Below, piece after piece: positions 43,811 to 52,988 of a DNA stretch of 64,000 nucleotides. The notes under the pieces were generated by a model. That model had not been told where the DNA came from and did not search any database. It saw only the letters and a program-made list of their open reading frames with translations. The stretch covers positions 30,161 to 94,160 of the forward strand of contig JAUVDV010000003.1 of the NCBI GenBank assembly GCA_030595125.1, written 5' to 3'. Every line of letters begins with the position of its first letter. The stretch's first letter is position 1. This DNA comes from Deltaproteobacteria bacterium (GTDB lineage: Bacteria > Myxococcota_A > Polyangia > JAAYKL01). A program made the position numbers and the translations under genes.

Positions 43811-46108
43811 CTACGGATCGATCAGAGTGGGCGTTCCGTCTGCGATCATGGTCTGGACAAACCCGATCTGCTGGGCGATCGCGTCCGGGTGGTTGGTCAT
43901 GACATGGTGGCCGTCGTAGCTCGAGCCGGGTTCGTATTGTACAAGCACGGCGGTGATCTGATCGGTTCCCCAATGGTAGGTGCTCGTATGCGGGAGGGAA
44001 TCTATCTCCTCGACGACATTGGTGTCGAAGGCATACCCGGGTACGGACCACTGTTTTAGCCAGAGTGTCTTGGTGAGGGCCAGGATTGTCTCCTCGGGGG
44101 TGAAAGTGTCCCCGATCCCGTAAGACATGAAGACGTGCTTGGCCGGATAAGTGTCCGGAGCCCAGGTGTTCCTGAATACCGCCGGCGCATGACTGACGGG
44201 ATCTACCGCGTCCATTGCGAGTTGAATGAGGTTGAGCAAGGGATGGGCCTTGTCCAGATCGGGATCCATCAACACCAGCTTCATGGCCGCCGCCACGTTT
44301 ACGGGATTCTCCTTGTTCAGGAAGGACTCGATCAGGTACCCGCCTGCGCCGCTCAGGATCATCCCCTTTACCATGGGCTCGTGTGTGGCGAAGATGAACG
44401 GTCCCTGCGTACCCTGGGAGTGACCGTAGAAGTATATCTTGTTGGTATCGAAGAGGATCGCCTCGCCGGTGACCGTATCGAAGTTTTCGACGAAACGAAC
44501 GAGTTGGAAATAGTCTGCGGCAGACTGGACGTTGTTGTCCCTCGCCGCATAGGGATTGGCGAAGTTGTAAAAGAGTCTCTCAGGGGAGTTGGCCTCCAGT
44601 TCCGTTTCGGATGAGGACAACCCGCGGCGATCTCCATGCTGGACCTGTTCGAGCCCCATGACTGCCGCGCCGGCTTGTGCCATCCATCCTGCGACACCGT
44701 TGTCAACGAAGGACATCTCGCTCCCGCCCGTTCCGTGAGCGTAGAGAACTATGGGCCACCCGTCCACCGGAGGCGTGCCGACGGGAACCGTCAGGGCAAA
44801 CTTCACGTCCTCTTCTTCGACCAGCAAGGGATGGCCGAGCGGATGATAGTCGATTGCGCCGCCCTGATCCGCCGTGGCGAAGGGTCGTGTTCCGGCCTGA
44901 TAGAAGGGCACCGTGACAGTTCCGGTGTAAGTGGTGAAAGCCGATTGGCTGGTGTCTGTAACGAGGGCGCTCGCATCAGGTATGGCTTCGGACCTGACGG
45001 CGTTTCTCACGTTCTGGATAACCGGTAACAGTGACGCAGTGGTAAACACTGCGGCGCCGGCTATGGCGTTGCTGTCCATAGACTGTTCCGAGATGTAGTC
45101 GCGCAGCGGGGTGTAGTCATTCCAGGCATCGGCCATCTCAGAATCGGAAGGCTCGCTCGAACCGAGCATGGTGGTGAAATCAGCGTCCTGCCCCAGGTTG
45201 TTGCCGCTGTCGTCTTTGATGGAAGAGGTGAGTATCGCAGCGTAGGTGGTGGATGGAAGCAGAGGTCGTCCCATGCTTGGGCAGATCGCGAGCCAGTTGG
45301 AGCAGATGTAGAGTTTCTTTTTGCTGTCTCCCTTGTAACCCGACCATGCTAACTCGCCGTATTCGTCGGAAGATGGATCGATATTCACGATGTACATATT
45401 GCTCATGTTATCGAGGGTTGCTCCGTCAACCCATTGGGAGAATCGGAAATACACGCACGAATTGGCGCCGAAGCCGTCCAGTTCGTTCTCTATCAAGTTG
45501 AAGTAATCATCCACCGGATTGCCGAACTCGGGGATAAGGAGACCCGGATTGGGATGCCCGGCAAGATCGATGCGCCCGTTTCGAAAACGGATATCGTTGG
45601 GGAAAGGCAGCCGGTAAAACTCCGGGGAGACCCCCTGTACGTCAAAAAATACCTTGAAATCATCGGGGTAAGTGGTGGGATCCTCGCAGTTGGCGCCCGG
45701 CCAGAAAGGAGGCTGGAAACCGGCGCATACGCCGTCGATGCACTCCAGGAAGAGCATGCAATCCTCGTCGCCGCTACAGTTCTCGCCGGCAGCGGAGGTT
45801 CCGTCGGCCCCGGGCTGCTGGCATGTTCCGTCCGATGCGCAAATCAGGCCCCACTGGCAATGGAAAGAAGCCCCGCAATCGTCGCCCTCTCCCGAGGTGC
45901 CCGGCGCTCCCTGCGGCTGGCACGTCCCGTTACCTGAGCATACCAGACCTTCGGCGCAGACCTGCCCTTCGGAGCAATCCTCTCCCTGGCCCAGGCCAAT
46001 CGACGTGTCAGTATCATCCGGAAAACCGTATGTATCCGACGTGTTGTTGGTGCAACCGACGGCAACCACCATGAACGCAAAAAGGCATAAGGTCGTCAAT
46101 ATACGCAT
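43811..46108 (-). CDS. Alpha/beta-hydrolase lipoprotein with Cys-rich N-terminal modules
   Basis: About 765 residues. The lipobox (VVAVGCTNN) is followed by an acidic linker and three Cys-rich units of the type CxxGQVCAEGLVCSGNGTCQ, a pattern common in myxobacterial surface proteins. The large domain carries the nucleophile elbow IYFYGHSQGTQGP (GxSxG), an oxyanion-like strand WPIVLYAHGTGGSEM, and a late HHVMTNHPDAIAQQ segment that may hold the catalytic His. A secreted lipase/esterase is likely; substrate unknown. The start at 46108 has GAGGAG; the longer frame to 46141 has no support. First gene of a three-gene minus-strand operon. Confidence 0.7.
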   Translation of the reverse strand: MRILTTLCLFAFMVVAVGCTNNTSDTYGFPDDTDTSIGLGQGEDCSEGQVCAEGLVCSGNGTCQPQGAPGTSGEGDDCGASFHCQWGLICASDGTCQQPGADGTSAAGENCSGDEDCMLFLECIDGVCAGFQPPFWPGANCEDPTTYPDDFKVFFDVQGVSPEFYRLPFPNDIRFRNGRIDLAGHPNPGLLIPEFGNPVDDYFNLIENELDGFGANSCVYFRFSQWVDGATLDNMSNMYIVNIDPSSDEYGELAWSGYKGDSKKKLYICSNWLAICPSMGRPLLPSTTYAAILTSSIKDDSGNNLGQDADFTTMLGSSEPSDSEMADAWNDYTPLRDYISEQSMDSNAIAGAAVFTTASLLPVIQNVRNAVRSEAIPDASALVTDTSQSAFTTYTGTVTVPFYQAGTRPFATADQGGAIDYHPLGHPLLVEEEDVKFALTVPVGTPPVDGWPIVLYAHGTGGSEMSFVDNGVAGWMAQAGAAVMGLEQVQHGDRRGLSSSETELEANSPERLFYNFANPYAARDNNVQSAADYFQLVRFVENFDTVTGEAILFDTNKIYFYGHSQGTQGPFIFATHEPMVKGMILSGAGGYLIESFLNKENPVNVAAAMKLVLMDPDLDKAHPLLNLIQLAMDAVDPVSHAPAVFRNTWAPDTYPAKHVFMSYGIGDTFTPEETILALTKTLWLKQWSVPGYAFDTNVVEEIDSLPHTSTYHWGTDQITAVLVQYEPGSSYDGHHVMTNHPDAIAQQIGFVQTMIADGTPTLIDP

Positions 46109-46281
46109 GATTGAAGCTCCTCTTATTTTGAAAATGGTCATTTGTTTTTTAAGGATAGCAGATTTTTCAACGTTGCGAGGCCTGCATTTTGTTTCACATA
46201 GCCTTTTTCGACAGTTGCCTTTCGAACGACTATGACTACAATCACCGCTCGATTCGCTCTTTGAGCGGCAGGAGAACCCGC

Positions 46282-48084
46282 GTGGATATCGACAAACTCA
46301 GAAACTTTTCGATAATTGCCCATATCGACCATGGGAAATCGACCCTCGCGGATCGGATACTCGAGATCACCGGCGCAGTGGAGCGTCGAGCCCTCAAGAC
46401 GCAGCATCTGGACAAGATGGATCTCGAGCGGGAGCGCGGCATTACCATCAAGGCCCAGTCCGCACGAATTTCGTTCACTGCCGGCGACGGAGTGGAATAT
46501 ACTCTCAACCTTATAGATACTCCCGGCCACGTGGACTTCAACTACGAGGTGGAGCGGTCTTTGCAGGCATGCGAGGGCGCTGTTCTTCTGGTAGACGCCA
46601 CTCAGGGGGTGCAGGCGCAGACGCTCGCCAACGCATACCTCGCCATAGAAAACAACCTCGAGATAATACCGGTGGTCAACAAGATTGACGTAGAGGGGTC
46701 GGACCCGGTTTCAACCCTGAAGCAGGTAGAGGAAGTCATCGGTCTCGATGTAGATGATGCCATCTCGATTTCCGCAAAGACCGGAGAAGGAGTACTCGAC
46801 CTGCTGGAGGCAGTAGTGCGACGTATACCTCCCCCTTCGGCTCATCCTGACGAGGAGCGCCTGAGGGCTCTCATCGTGGATTCCTGGTACGACTCATACA
46901 GAGGCGTTGTGGTGCTGGTGCGAATCATCTCCGGCGAGGTCAAGGTGGGAATGAAAGTGGACTTCATGTCTACCGAGCGCAGCTACGAGGTGGCCGAGGT
47001 CGGGGTCTTCACGCCGGATGCCACAAAGGTTTCGTCGCTCAACTCCGGAGAGGTGGGCTACGTAATCTGCTCCATCAAATCGGTCCACGAAACCAAGATC
47101 GGAGACACGATCACCGGTCTGAAAAACCCTGCCCCGGAGCCGTTGGCCGGCTTTCGGAACGTCCAGCCCATGGTTTTTTGCGGTGTGTTTCCGACCGACC
47201 CCGGGGGGTACGAAAACCTGCGAGACTCACTGGACAAACTGGTCCTCAACGACTCGTCGTTCGTTTTCGAGCCTGAAACCTCGCAGGCCCTGGGCTTCGG
47301 TTTCCGATGCGGCTTTCTGGGACTGTTGCACATGGAGATCATCCAGGAGCGCCTGGAGCGGGAATACGATCTGGACATCATCACCACGGCGCCCACGGTC
47401 ATCTACAACGTCAACCTGACCGACGGCACCTCCATCACAATAGACAACCCGGCCAAGATGCCCGATGTCGGAAAGATCGACAGCATCGAGGAGCCCTTCA
47501 TCCGGGCCTCCATTCACGTGCCGACGGAACACGTGGGCCAGGTCATCAAGCTGTGCGAGGATCGCCGGGGAATTCAGAAGAGCCTCGATTATGCGGGGCC
47601 CGGTCGGGTCATCCTCATTTACGACCTGCCAATGGCCGAGGTCATCTTCGATTTCTTCGATCGCCTCAAATCCGTATCCCGAGGATACGCGTCCATGGAC
47701 TACGAGGTGACCGGACATCGCCCGGGAGATCTGGTCCGGCTGGACGTGATGGTCAACGGCGATCCCGTGGACGCCCTCTTCGCCATCGTGCATCGGGACA
47801 ACACCTATCTCATCGGCCGGGATCTGACGCGCAAGATGAAGGAGTTGATTCCTCGCCAGCAGTACGAGGTGGCCATCCAGGCCGCTCTGGGCACCAAGAT
47901 AATCGCCAGAACAAACGTCAAGGCCATGCGCAAGAACGTCACCGCCAAGTGTTACGGCGGAGACATCTCCAGAAAGCGCAAACTCCTGGAAAAACAGAAG
48001 GCGGGAAAGAAACGCATGAAGGCGGTGGGACAGGTCTCTATTCCCCAGGAAGCGTTCTTGTCTTTGTTGAAGATCGACAGGTAA
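46282..48084 (+). CDS. lepA: Elongation factor 4 (LepA), ribosomal back-translocating GTPase
   Basis: 600 residues, the usual LepA length. The G domain has [14 protein letters not shown] (P-loop), [19 protein letters not shown] and NKID. The LepA-specific C-terminal domain has [20 protein letters not shown] and [20 protein letters not shown], then AGKKRMK. The GTG start at 46282 follows AGGAG by 8 bp; frames extending upstream to 46189 have no support. It acts on stalled ribosomes in the cytoplasm. Confidence 0.96.
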   Translation: MDIDKLRNFSIIAHIDHGKSTLADRILEITGAVERRALKTQHLDKMDLERERGITIKAQSARISFTAGDGVEYTLNLIDTPGHVDFNYEVERSLQACEGAVLLVDATQGVQAQTLANAYLAIENNLEIIPVVNKIDVEGSDPVSTLKQVEEVIGLDVDDAISISAKTGEGVLDLLEAVVRRIPPPSAHPDEERLRALIVDSWYDSYRGVVVLVRIISGEVKVGMKVDFMSTERSYEVAEVGVFTPDATKVSSLNSGEVGYVICSIKSVHETKIGDTITGLKNPAPEPLAGFRNVQPMVFCGVFPTDPGGYENLRDSLDKLVLNDSSFVFEPETSQALGFGFRCGFLGLLHMEIIQERLEREYDLDIITTAPTVIYNVNLTDGTSITIDNPAKMPDVGKIDSIEEPFIRASIHVPTEHVGQVIKLCEDRRGIQKSLDYAGPGRVILIYDLPMAEVIFDFFDRLKSVSRGYASMDYEVTGHRPGDLVRLDVMVNGDPVDALFAIVHRDNTYLIGRDLTRKMKELIPRQQYEVAIQAALGTKIIARTNVKAMRKNVTAKCYGGDISRKRKLLEKQKAGKKRMKAVGQVSIPQEAFLSLLKIDR

Positions 48085-48090
48085 GAGCGA

Positions 48091-48792
48091 TCAGCAGCCG
48101 TACGTGGCCGGGTCGCAACCCGCCGTAGTGATGCAGGCACAGTAATCATCGAAGCAATCAGCAGTGCAGTCCGTGTCCGAGCAGGTGGCGACGCAATCAG
48201 TGTAATCGGTTCCGCAATCTTCTACATCGCCCGTAGTGCAGTCCGTGTCGGTGTCCGAATCCGTGTCGGAATCCGTGTCCGAATCCGTGTCCCCGTCGGT
48301 GTCGCCGTCCGTGTCCATATCGGCGTCCCCGTCACTCGGAGTGGCGTTGCTCCAGTGCTCGTCGAAATCAATACTGAAATCGTCCCAGAACCACTCCCAG
48401 GGGTGTTTCTCACCCTCCAGGGGATCCAGGCCGTCATCCCAGCAGTCGTTGTCGCAGTCTTCGCCGTACGCGTCAGTCGAAAGATTGCTGAAGCCCCAAT
48501 ACTTGTCCTTGTCGATCTCACCCTCTACGCATTCGACGCAGTCTTCCACGTCGCCGCGCTCCTTTGAATCGAGGCCATTGATCGTATCCGTGCACTCGCT
48601 CTTGCAGTGACTCTTGGCCTCGTCGGTCTTTTGGATGTCGAAATAATCGGACTTGTCCATCGCCTCGATGAGGGTATCGCAGAAATCGACACAGACGCCG
48701 GCGATCTCCTCCTCATCCTTGCTGCACGCATTCATGGACGAAAGCGAGGCGAGCAAGAGAACCATCATTCCGGTAGCTATTGCATAACGCAT
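48091..48792 (-). CDS. Cys-rich lipoprotein with internal (DT)n tract
   Basis: The protein has 233 residues with a lipobox (LSSMNACSKD). Residues about 25-140 are helical with paired Cys (SHCKSECTDTI, DCVECVEGEI, CDNDCWDDG). A (D/T/S/G)n tract follows at about 155-188. The C-terminal 40 residues are dense in Cys (VATCSDTDCTADCFDDYCAC). Unlike the other (DT)n lipoproteins here, the tract is near the C-terminus and links two Cys-rich parts. Start at 48792 with GAGGAGGGG. It converges with lepA, 6 bp apart. Function unknown. Confidence 0.7.
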   Translation of the reverse strand: MRYAIATGMMVLLLASLSSMNACSKDEEEIAGVCVDFCDTLIEAMDKSDYFDIQKTDEAKSHCKSECTDTINGLDSKERGDVEDCVECVEGEIDKDKYWGFSNLSTDAYGEDCDNDCWDDGLDPLEGEKHPWEWFWDDFSIDFDEHWSNATPSDGDADMDTDGDTDGDTDSDTDSDTDSDTDTDCTTGDVEDCGTDYTDCVATCSDTDCTADCFDDYCACITTAGCDPATYGC

Positions 48793-48913
48793 TATAATCC
48801 CCTCCTCATGGGCTTATGAATCAGCTTCTTTTACAGCCTATAGCATTCTATCACAAGTCATACGAATTAGGTGTAACTCGAAGTGAGACTGTCTCCCCGG
48901 CGAGTATATTCTC

Positions 48914-49849
48914 TCAGAAAAGCGGATTCTTGGGAAAGCGCACCGCGACTCCGAGACGGGCGGCGTATGAAACGATATAGCCCTGCCCCGCGAGATCCTG
49001 CAGGTATTGCATTCCTAACGGATTCACCTGTATTTCAAAGTGCTTGCCCAAAAAGAGCGACATGGCCAGGTGCAGATCGCCGTATATCCAGTTGACGCCG
49101 CTCATTCCGTATCCCGGCTCCAGCGACGCGCCGATATACAGGAAGTTTTCCTTTACCGGAAAGAGCAACCTGACCAGAACGCCGAAATTTATCTTTACGA
49201 AATCGCCCCATTCGGCAGGCCTCGAACCGTTGTCCACTGTAGTATCAAACGGTTTCAGGCTTGTGGTGGATATCGCAAGCCCCAGATCGATCCATATGGG
49301 TTTCGGCGGCAAGCGAAGGCCAAGGGCCCCGCCACCGGCGAGCGCGGCGATCGGACGCTTCCAGCCGTCTGATCCCCAACCACCCACACCGTAACCACCG
49401 CCGCCGAAAAGCGCGAAGAAAATCGTTCCGGGCTCGTCTCTCCCTGCAATCGCGGCAGACTCTTGCGGCCCGGTGACAACCGGCTCGCGCTCCATGTTCA
49501 CAACTATGGTGTCCGAGGCGGCTGAGCGGCTCTCCCCGTTGAAATGCACAGTGATCATGCCCGTCGACTCCACTCGGATCTCGTGGTACTCGGCAGAGAT
49601 AATCCCGGTCCACGGGAGATTTCCCATGTACGCCCCGTCAATGTACAGCCCGGCGTTGCTCTCGGTTGCGGTCGCCGGTTCCACAGTCAGGAGACTCTCC
49701 ACCTTGTCGAGCTTCTTGCAGTTCCTCGAAAAGCAGACGCGGCCCTTGTCGCAGTCGGAGTCAAACTCGCAATCACCAGCCTGCGCAGATAGTGAGAACA
49801 CGAGAGAAAACAGGATTGTGCAGAAGAAGAACCACCGAGCGTATGTCAT
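48914..49849 (-). CDS. Secreted PEGA-like / beta-barrel protein
   Basis: About 311 residues with a signal peptide (FFCTILFSLVFSLSAQA). A Cys-containing start (CEFDSDCDKGRVCFSRNCKK) is followed by a PEGA-like segment (GLYIDGAYMGNLPWTGI) and strand-rich sequence resembling an outer-membrane barrel (FFALFGGGGYGVGGWG, LYIGASLEPGYGMSGV, VSYAARLGVAVRFPKNPLF). The terminal Phe is typical of BAM substrates. ATG 49849 has AAGGAG at 8 bp. Function not recognised. Confidence 0.65.
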   Translation of the reverse strand: MTYARWFFFCTILFSLVFSLSAQAGDCEFDSDCDKGRVCFSRNCKKLDKVESLLTVEPATATESNAGLYIDGAYMGNLPWTGIISAEYHEIRVESTGMITVHFNGESRSAASDTIVVNMEREPVVTGPQESAAIAGRDEPGTIFFALFGGGGYGVGGWGSDGWKRPIAALAGGGALGLRLPPKPIWIDLGLAISTTSLKPFDTTVDNGSRPAEWGDFVKINFGVLVRLLFPVKENFLYIGASLEPGYGMSGVNWIYGDLHLAMSLFLGKHFEIQVNPLGMQYLQDLAGQGYIVSYAARLGVAVRFPKNPLF

Positions 49850-49974
49850 CAACCAAGCTCCTTATGGCCGTTACCGTTCCCTTCCCCCGACAGAGATAAT
49901 AATTACTCGCGCATCGCGCATTGGTCAACGAAATGACAAAAACTAACAGCTTCCTGTTCTCAGCGCGCGGCAAA

Positions 49975-50667
49975 TTACTTTCCTTGCCATCTTCGCTTGG
50001 GTCCCACATCGATGTGCACGAAATTGTCGTGCTTGTAAGTCCCCACCCCGCCCTCGAAGTTGTCCCACAGCCACTTCCCCAGCTCTTGCGCATTGACCGT
50101 GGTCAGACCAAAGTCGATCGCCTCGCCCCTGGTGTGTCGGCTCTCTGCTGCAACTCGGCGCCCTTTTTTTGACAGGGAATCGTTGAACTTGGGAGAGCGG
50201 TACGCAGAGATAATGTTCACCCTGGGCGATTCGAACTCTCTCACGGCCGCCAGCACGGCCTCGAACAACCTTGGATCCAGCTCTTTCACGAAAGCGAATC
50301 CGCGGCATCTGAAAAGTTCATTGAGAGCGCGCATGGAAGGGCGTTGTTTTGCGAAGATCGGCAACGCCTCCTTTGAGTGAACATTGAACAGTGTTGTCAA
50401 AAGAGGGTTGAGACCTCTACGCCGCGCGACGGGACCCATGGCCGGGTATACCTTGTCCACTTTCGGTGTTTTGCCGGCCGCCCCCGGAACGGATTGCTCC
50501 TCGCGCAACAGGTCCTTGAGAGGGTCTTCAATGCTCTGGGGGGCGGACTCTCCGGGCATCTCTTCGCGCTCCTTGTCGGCAAAGGCAGTTCGCATGAAGA
50601 GAACTCCCACAAGAAACACGGCGCCGTACGCGACCATCGGCATTGCACATAGAGGTTTCACATCCAT
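49975..50667 (-). CDS. Peptidase M15 / DUF882 (YcbK-like) murein hydrolase-like protein
   Basis: 230 residues. An N-terminal hydrophobic segment (YGAVFLVGVLFMRTAFA) is a signal peptide or anchor. The C-terminal domain has NIISAYRSPKFN, SRHTRGEAIDFGL (the HxxGxAxD zinc motif) and NFVHIDVGPKRRW (second His motif), as in M15-type D,D-/L,D-carboxypeptidases and YcbK. It probably cleaves or binds peptidoglycan in the periplasm. The start at 50667 is supported only by frame. Confidence 0.82.
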   Translation of the reverse strand: MDVKPLCAMPMVAYGAVFLVGVLFMRTAFADKEREEMPGESAPQSIEDPLKDLLREEQSVPGAAGKTPKVDKVYPAMGPVARRRGLNPLLTTLFNVHSKEALPIFAKQRPSMRALNELFRCRGFAFVKELDPRLFEAVLAAVREFESPRVNIISAYRSPKFNDSLSKKGRRVAAESRHTRGEAIDFGLTTVNAQELGKWLWDNFEGGVGTYKHDNFVHIDVGPKRRWQGK

Positions 50668-50714
50668 GAATTATCGGCCCGCGCAAAGAAAGTCAAAACC
50701 CCCGCTCGACCCTG

Positions 50715-50743
50715 TTGTAATGCGCGGTGGTAACTCGTATCAT
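50715..50743 (+). promoter_or_regulatory. Promoter with leaderless geometry
   Basis: TTGTAA (50715-50720), a 17-bp spacer, TATCAT (50738-50743), six bases, then ATG at 50750. This is the best-formed of the six-base cases in this window. Confidence 0.5.
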
Positions 50744-50749
50744 TTCATC

Positions 50750-51226
50750 ATGAGACGCATTATTACTTCTTCCATCATCATCGGTTTCGCCACCGTTCTA
50801 ATTGCGACCGGATGCGGCGGGAGTGGGCCGTCCCAGGGCAACTACATTCGTCCCATTATGCTCGAGGGTTGCCCCACCGCAGCGCAGGGCGACGGCATGG
50901 CCGTCGATCAACGAAGCCTGGTGGCAATGATAGCGGCGTTGGCGGCGGCGCGATACCAGATTCACGAGGTCAGCCCCGTCGACTTCAAAATTTACACTCA
51001 TTACAAAAACGTGCGGGGCGGCGCTACCGTTGGGTGGGAGGCGCAGGTCTACTCCGACGGGTCCGTATCCCTCACCCTCCCCTCCACTGCTCCCATGCAG
51101 GGCACCAAGGCTCTGGCGGCGGTGACCAAGTATGGTCACCAGATCGCCCGTCACTTCAACAAGATCAAGTGCAGGCCCGCCCAGGACCTGCGACGGAGAT
51201 GTCAAAAGGCCGGCTTCTCCTTTTAA
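50750..51226 (+). CDS. Small lipoprotein of unknown function
   Basis: 158 residues with a lipobox (LIATGCGGSG). The mature protein has a mixed alpha/beta pattern (LVAMIAALAAARYQIHEVSP, VGWEAQVYSDGSVSLTLPST) and three further Cys. No ribosome site is seen; see the promoter entry. The TAA stop overlaps the next ATG by one base, so the two lipoproteins are coupled. Longer upstream frames back to 50384 are shadows of the M15-type gene. Confidence 0.6.
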   Translation: MRRIITSSIIIGFATVLIATGCGGSGPSQGNYIRPIMLEGCPTAAQGDGMAVDQRSLVAMIAALAAARYQIHEVSPVDFKIYTHYKNVRGGATVGWEAQVYSDGSVSLTLPSTAPMQGTKALAAVTKYGHQIARHFNKIKCRPAQDLRRRCQKAGFSF

Positions 51227-51996
51227 TGACAGTCATGACAGTCATTTCGATCTTTCAATCAAAAGCGACACTTGTCCTTTGCTGCATCGCACTGTCCTCG
51301 TGCTCCAATCCCTCCGAGAAAACGGCCCCGCTGAGCAAATCTGAACTACGGGCAAAGGCCGTCATAGAAGAGGCCTACAAACAAAAACAAGTGGGTAAGA
51401 ACGGCCTCGCCATGACAAAACTGGAGGAGGCCCTCGGCATCATCGCTTCCGGCCCCGGCTCCGGCAAAACCAGCGCGGCCTACGCGTCCTGTCTGGACGA
51501 CATGGCGTCGGTGAATTTGCGAACCGGCAATAGCAAAGAAGCACAAAGCCAATACAAAAAGGCCCTGGGCATCCTGGGCGCACTCGATAACGCAGATCCC
51601 CGCCTGGTAAACGGAATAGAAAAGCGTCTGGCCTTCTTGTCCCATATGGAAAATCGAAGGATCGCCTGCGCCGAGCCCTCATCGCCCAAAACCGATTCTT
51701 CCCTCCCCTACTTCCCCGACGTGGAGAAGATGCAGCTCGCCATCGGCACCCTCAACCCCAAAGTGGCCGGATGCGCCATCGGCATCCCGGAGGCGGTCAC
51801 CGTTCGCGTTTTCATCACCGGTGACGGAAAGGTCATCCACGCGAAGGCCCGTGGACCACACGCCGACTCCGACGTAGGCACGTGCGTCGTAAAAAGACTC
51901 ATGGAAGCAGTTCCAGGCGCCGAGTTGCCGCGTTTTCGCGCCTGCTTTCGAGGTTTCACCTATCCGTTCATGGTGGGGAAACATCGAAAAAAATAG
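51226..51996 (+). CDS. Lipoprotein with TPR-like helices and AgmX-type C-terminal domain
   Basis: About 256 residues with a lipobox (IALSSCSNP). The middle (KAVIEEAYKQKQVGKNGLAM, MASVNLRTGNSKEAQSQYKK) has TPR-like helix pairs. The C-terminal part (VTVRVFITGDGKVIHAKARG, DVGTCVVKRLMEAVPGAELP) has the form of the TonB-C/AgmX-PglI domain common in Myxococcota: strand, GDGKV turn, then Cys and helix. Translation probably restarts at the TAATG overlap with the upstream lipoprotein gene. Role unknown. Confidence 0.62.
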   Translation: MTVMTVISIFQSKATLVLCCIALSSCSNPSEKTAPLSKSELRAKAVIEEAYKQKQVGKNGLAMTKLEEALGIIASGPGSGKTSAAYASCLDDMASVNLRTGNSKEAQSQYKKALGILGALDNADPRLVNGIEKRLAFLSHMENRRIACAEPSSPKTDSSLPYFPDVEKMQLAIGTLNPKVAGCAIGIPEAVTVRVFITGDGKVIHAKARGPHADSDVGTCVVKRLMEAVPGAELPRFRACFRGFTYPFMVGKHRKK

Positions 51997-52172
51997 GGGC
52001 ACTGCTCCCCATCCACTTCGTCCTCCGCAAGATTTCAAAATGATGCGCCCATTTTCCAAAATTGAAATGTCAGACCTCGATCTGGCCGATCTCTTGCGTG
52101 TTGCAATATTTCCATAAATTCCGATTTTTGCTTTTAAACAAAGGCTGGGGGTCTCGGTTCGGCGCCCGAATC

Positions 52173-52178
52173 TATAAT
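52173..52178 (+). promoter_or_regulatory. TATAAT box upstream of the stressosome operon
   Basis: A perfect -10 hexamer lies about 97 bp before the V4R start codon. The -35 region is not convincing. The 52000-52274 interval is otherwise gene-free. Confidence 0.4.
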
Positions 52179-52274
52179 AGGCATACTCGTTGCACTATGA
52201 ATTTCCCGAGAGTGGTTTCACACGGGGGATCATCCCGGGGGTGAACTTACAGATCTATTTCGAAGGAGTGTGCA

Positions 52275-52940
52275 ATGAGCGAGAGCCTGAAAACAAAGGT
52301 CGTGAAGTGTCCGGAGCCGTTCGTTCCGCTGTTCGCCGAAGCGGAAAACCTGATGGAGTCGTTCTTCTCCGACATGAAGCGCGATCCTGCCAAAGGGGAC
52401 ATCAATATCAGCGGTGTGCGCTACCTGTTGATGCGCACCGACTCGCTGGCCATCGAACTGCACGAGGAGTTGCGCAAGACATTCGGCGAGGCCGGGGCGC
52501 GACAGATCCGATACAAGATGGCCAAGGCCTGCGGCATTCGTGACGCGAAGATGTTTGCAGAACGTCTGAAGGTGGAAGACCCGGCCATGCGGCTGGCGCT
52601 CGGTCCGGTGCATTTCGCCCACGTTGGTTGGGCGAGCGTGGACATCTTTCCCGAGAGCGCGCCGCAACCCAACGAGGAATACTTCCTCGCCTATGACCAC
52701 CCGTTCTCTTTCGAGGCCGCTGCGTTCCTCGACAACGACATGAAGTCAGAGCACCCCGTGTGCGTAATGAACTCCGGGTACAGCGCCGGATGGTGCGAAA
52801 TCAGCTTCGGACTCGAACTCAAAGCCGAGGAGATAACCTGTCGGGCCAAGGGTGACGACCAGTGCATTTTCGTCATGGCCCATCCCAGTAACTTCGACCG
52901 GCTGGTGAATGAGTTCAAGGAAAAGCGCGGCCTCGTCTAG
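52275..52940 (+). CDS. V4R (4-vinyl reductase-like) domain sensor protein, first gene of the stressosome operon
   Basis: 221 residues, cytoplasmic. The C-terminal half (NSGYSAGWCEISFGLELKAE, CRAKGDDQCIFVMAHP) has the G(Y/W)xxG ... C.a.G...C.F signature of V4R domains, which bind small hydrophobic ligands in XylR/DmpR-type regulators and in bacteriochlorophyll enzymes. The Cys residues could bind a metal. No DNA-binding or catalytic domain is attached, so it is probably a stand-alone input for the RsbRST module that follows 48 bp downstream. GAAGGAG lies upstream of the start. Confidence 0.82.
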   Translation: MSESLKTKVVKCPEPFVPLFAEAENLMESFFSDMKRDPAKGDINISGVRYLLMRTDSLAIELHEELRKTFGEAGARQIRYKMAKACGIRDAKMFAERLKVEDPAMRLALGPVHFAHVGWASVDIFPESAPQPNEEYFLAYDHPFSFEAAAFLDNDMKSEHPVCVMNSGYSAGWCEISFGLELKAEEITCRAKGDDQCIFVMAHPSNFDRLVNEFKEKRGLV

Positions 52941-52988
52941 GCGACATTGTCAGGGACGTCTGTCGGAAGACAAAAGCAAGGTGATACA

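Noticed and set aside
46189..46281. Longer LepA start at 46189
   Set aside because: The extra 31 residues do not match LepA, while GTG 46282 has AGGAG at proper spacing and gives the normal length.
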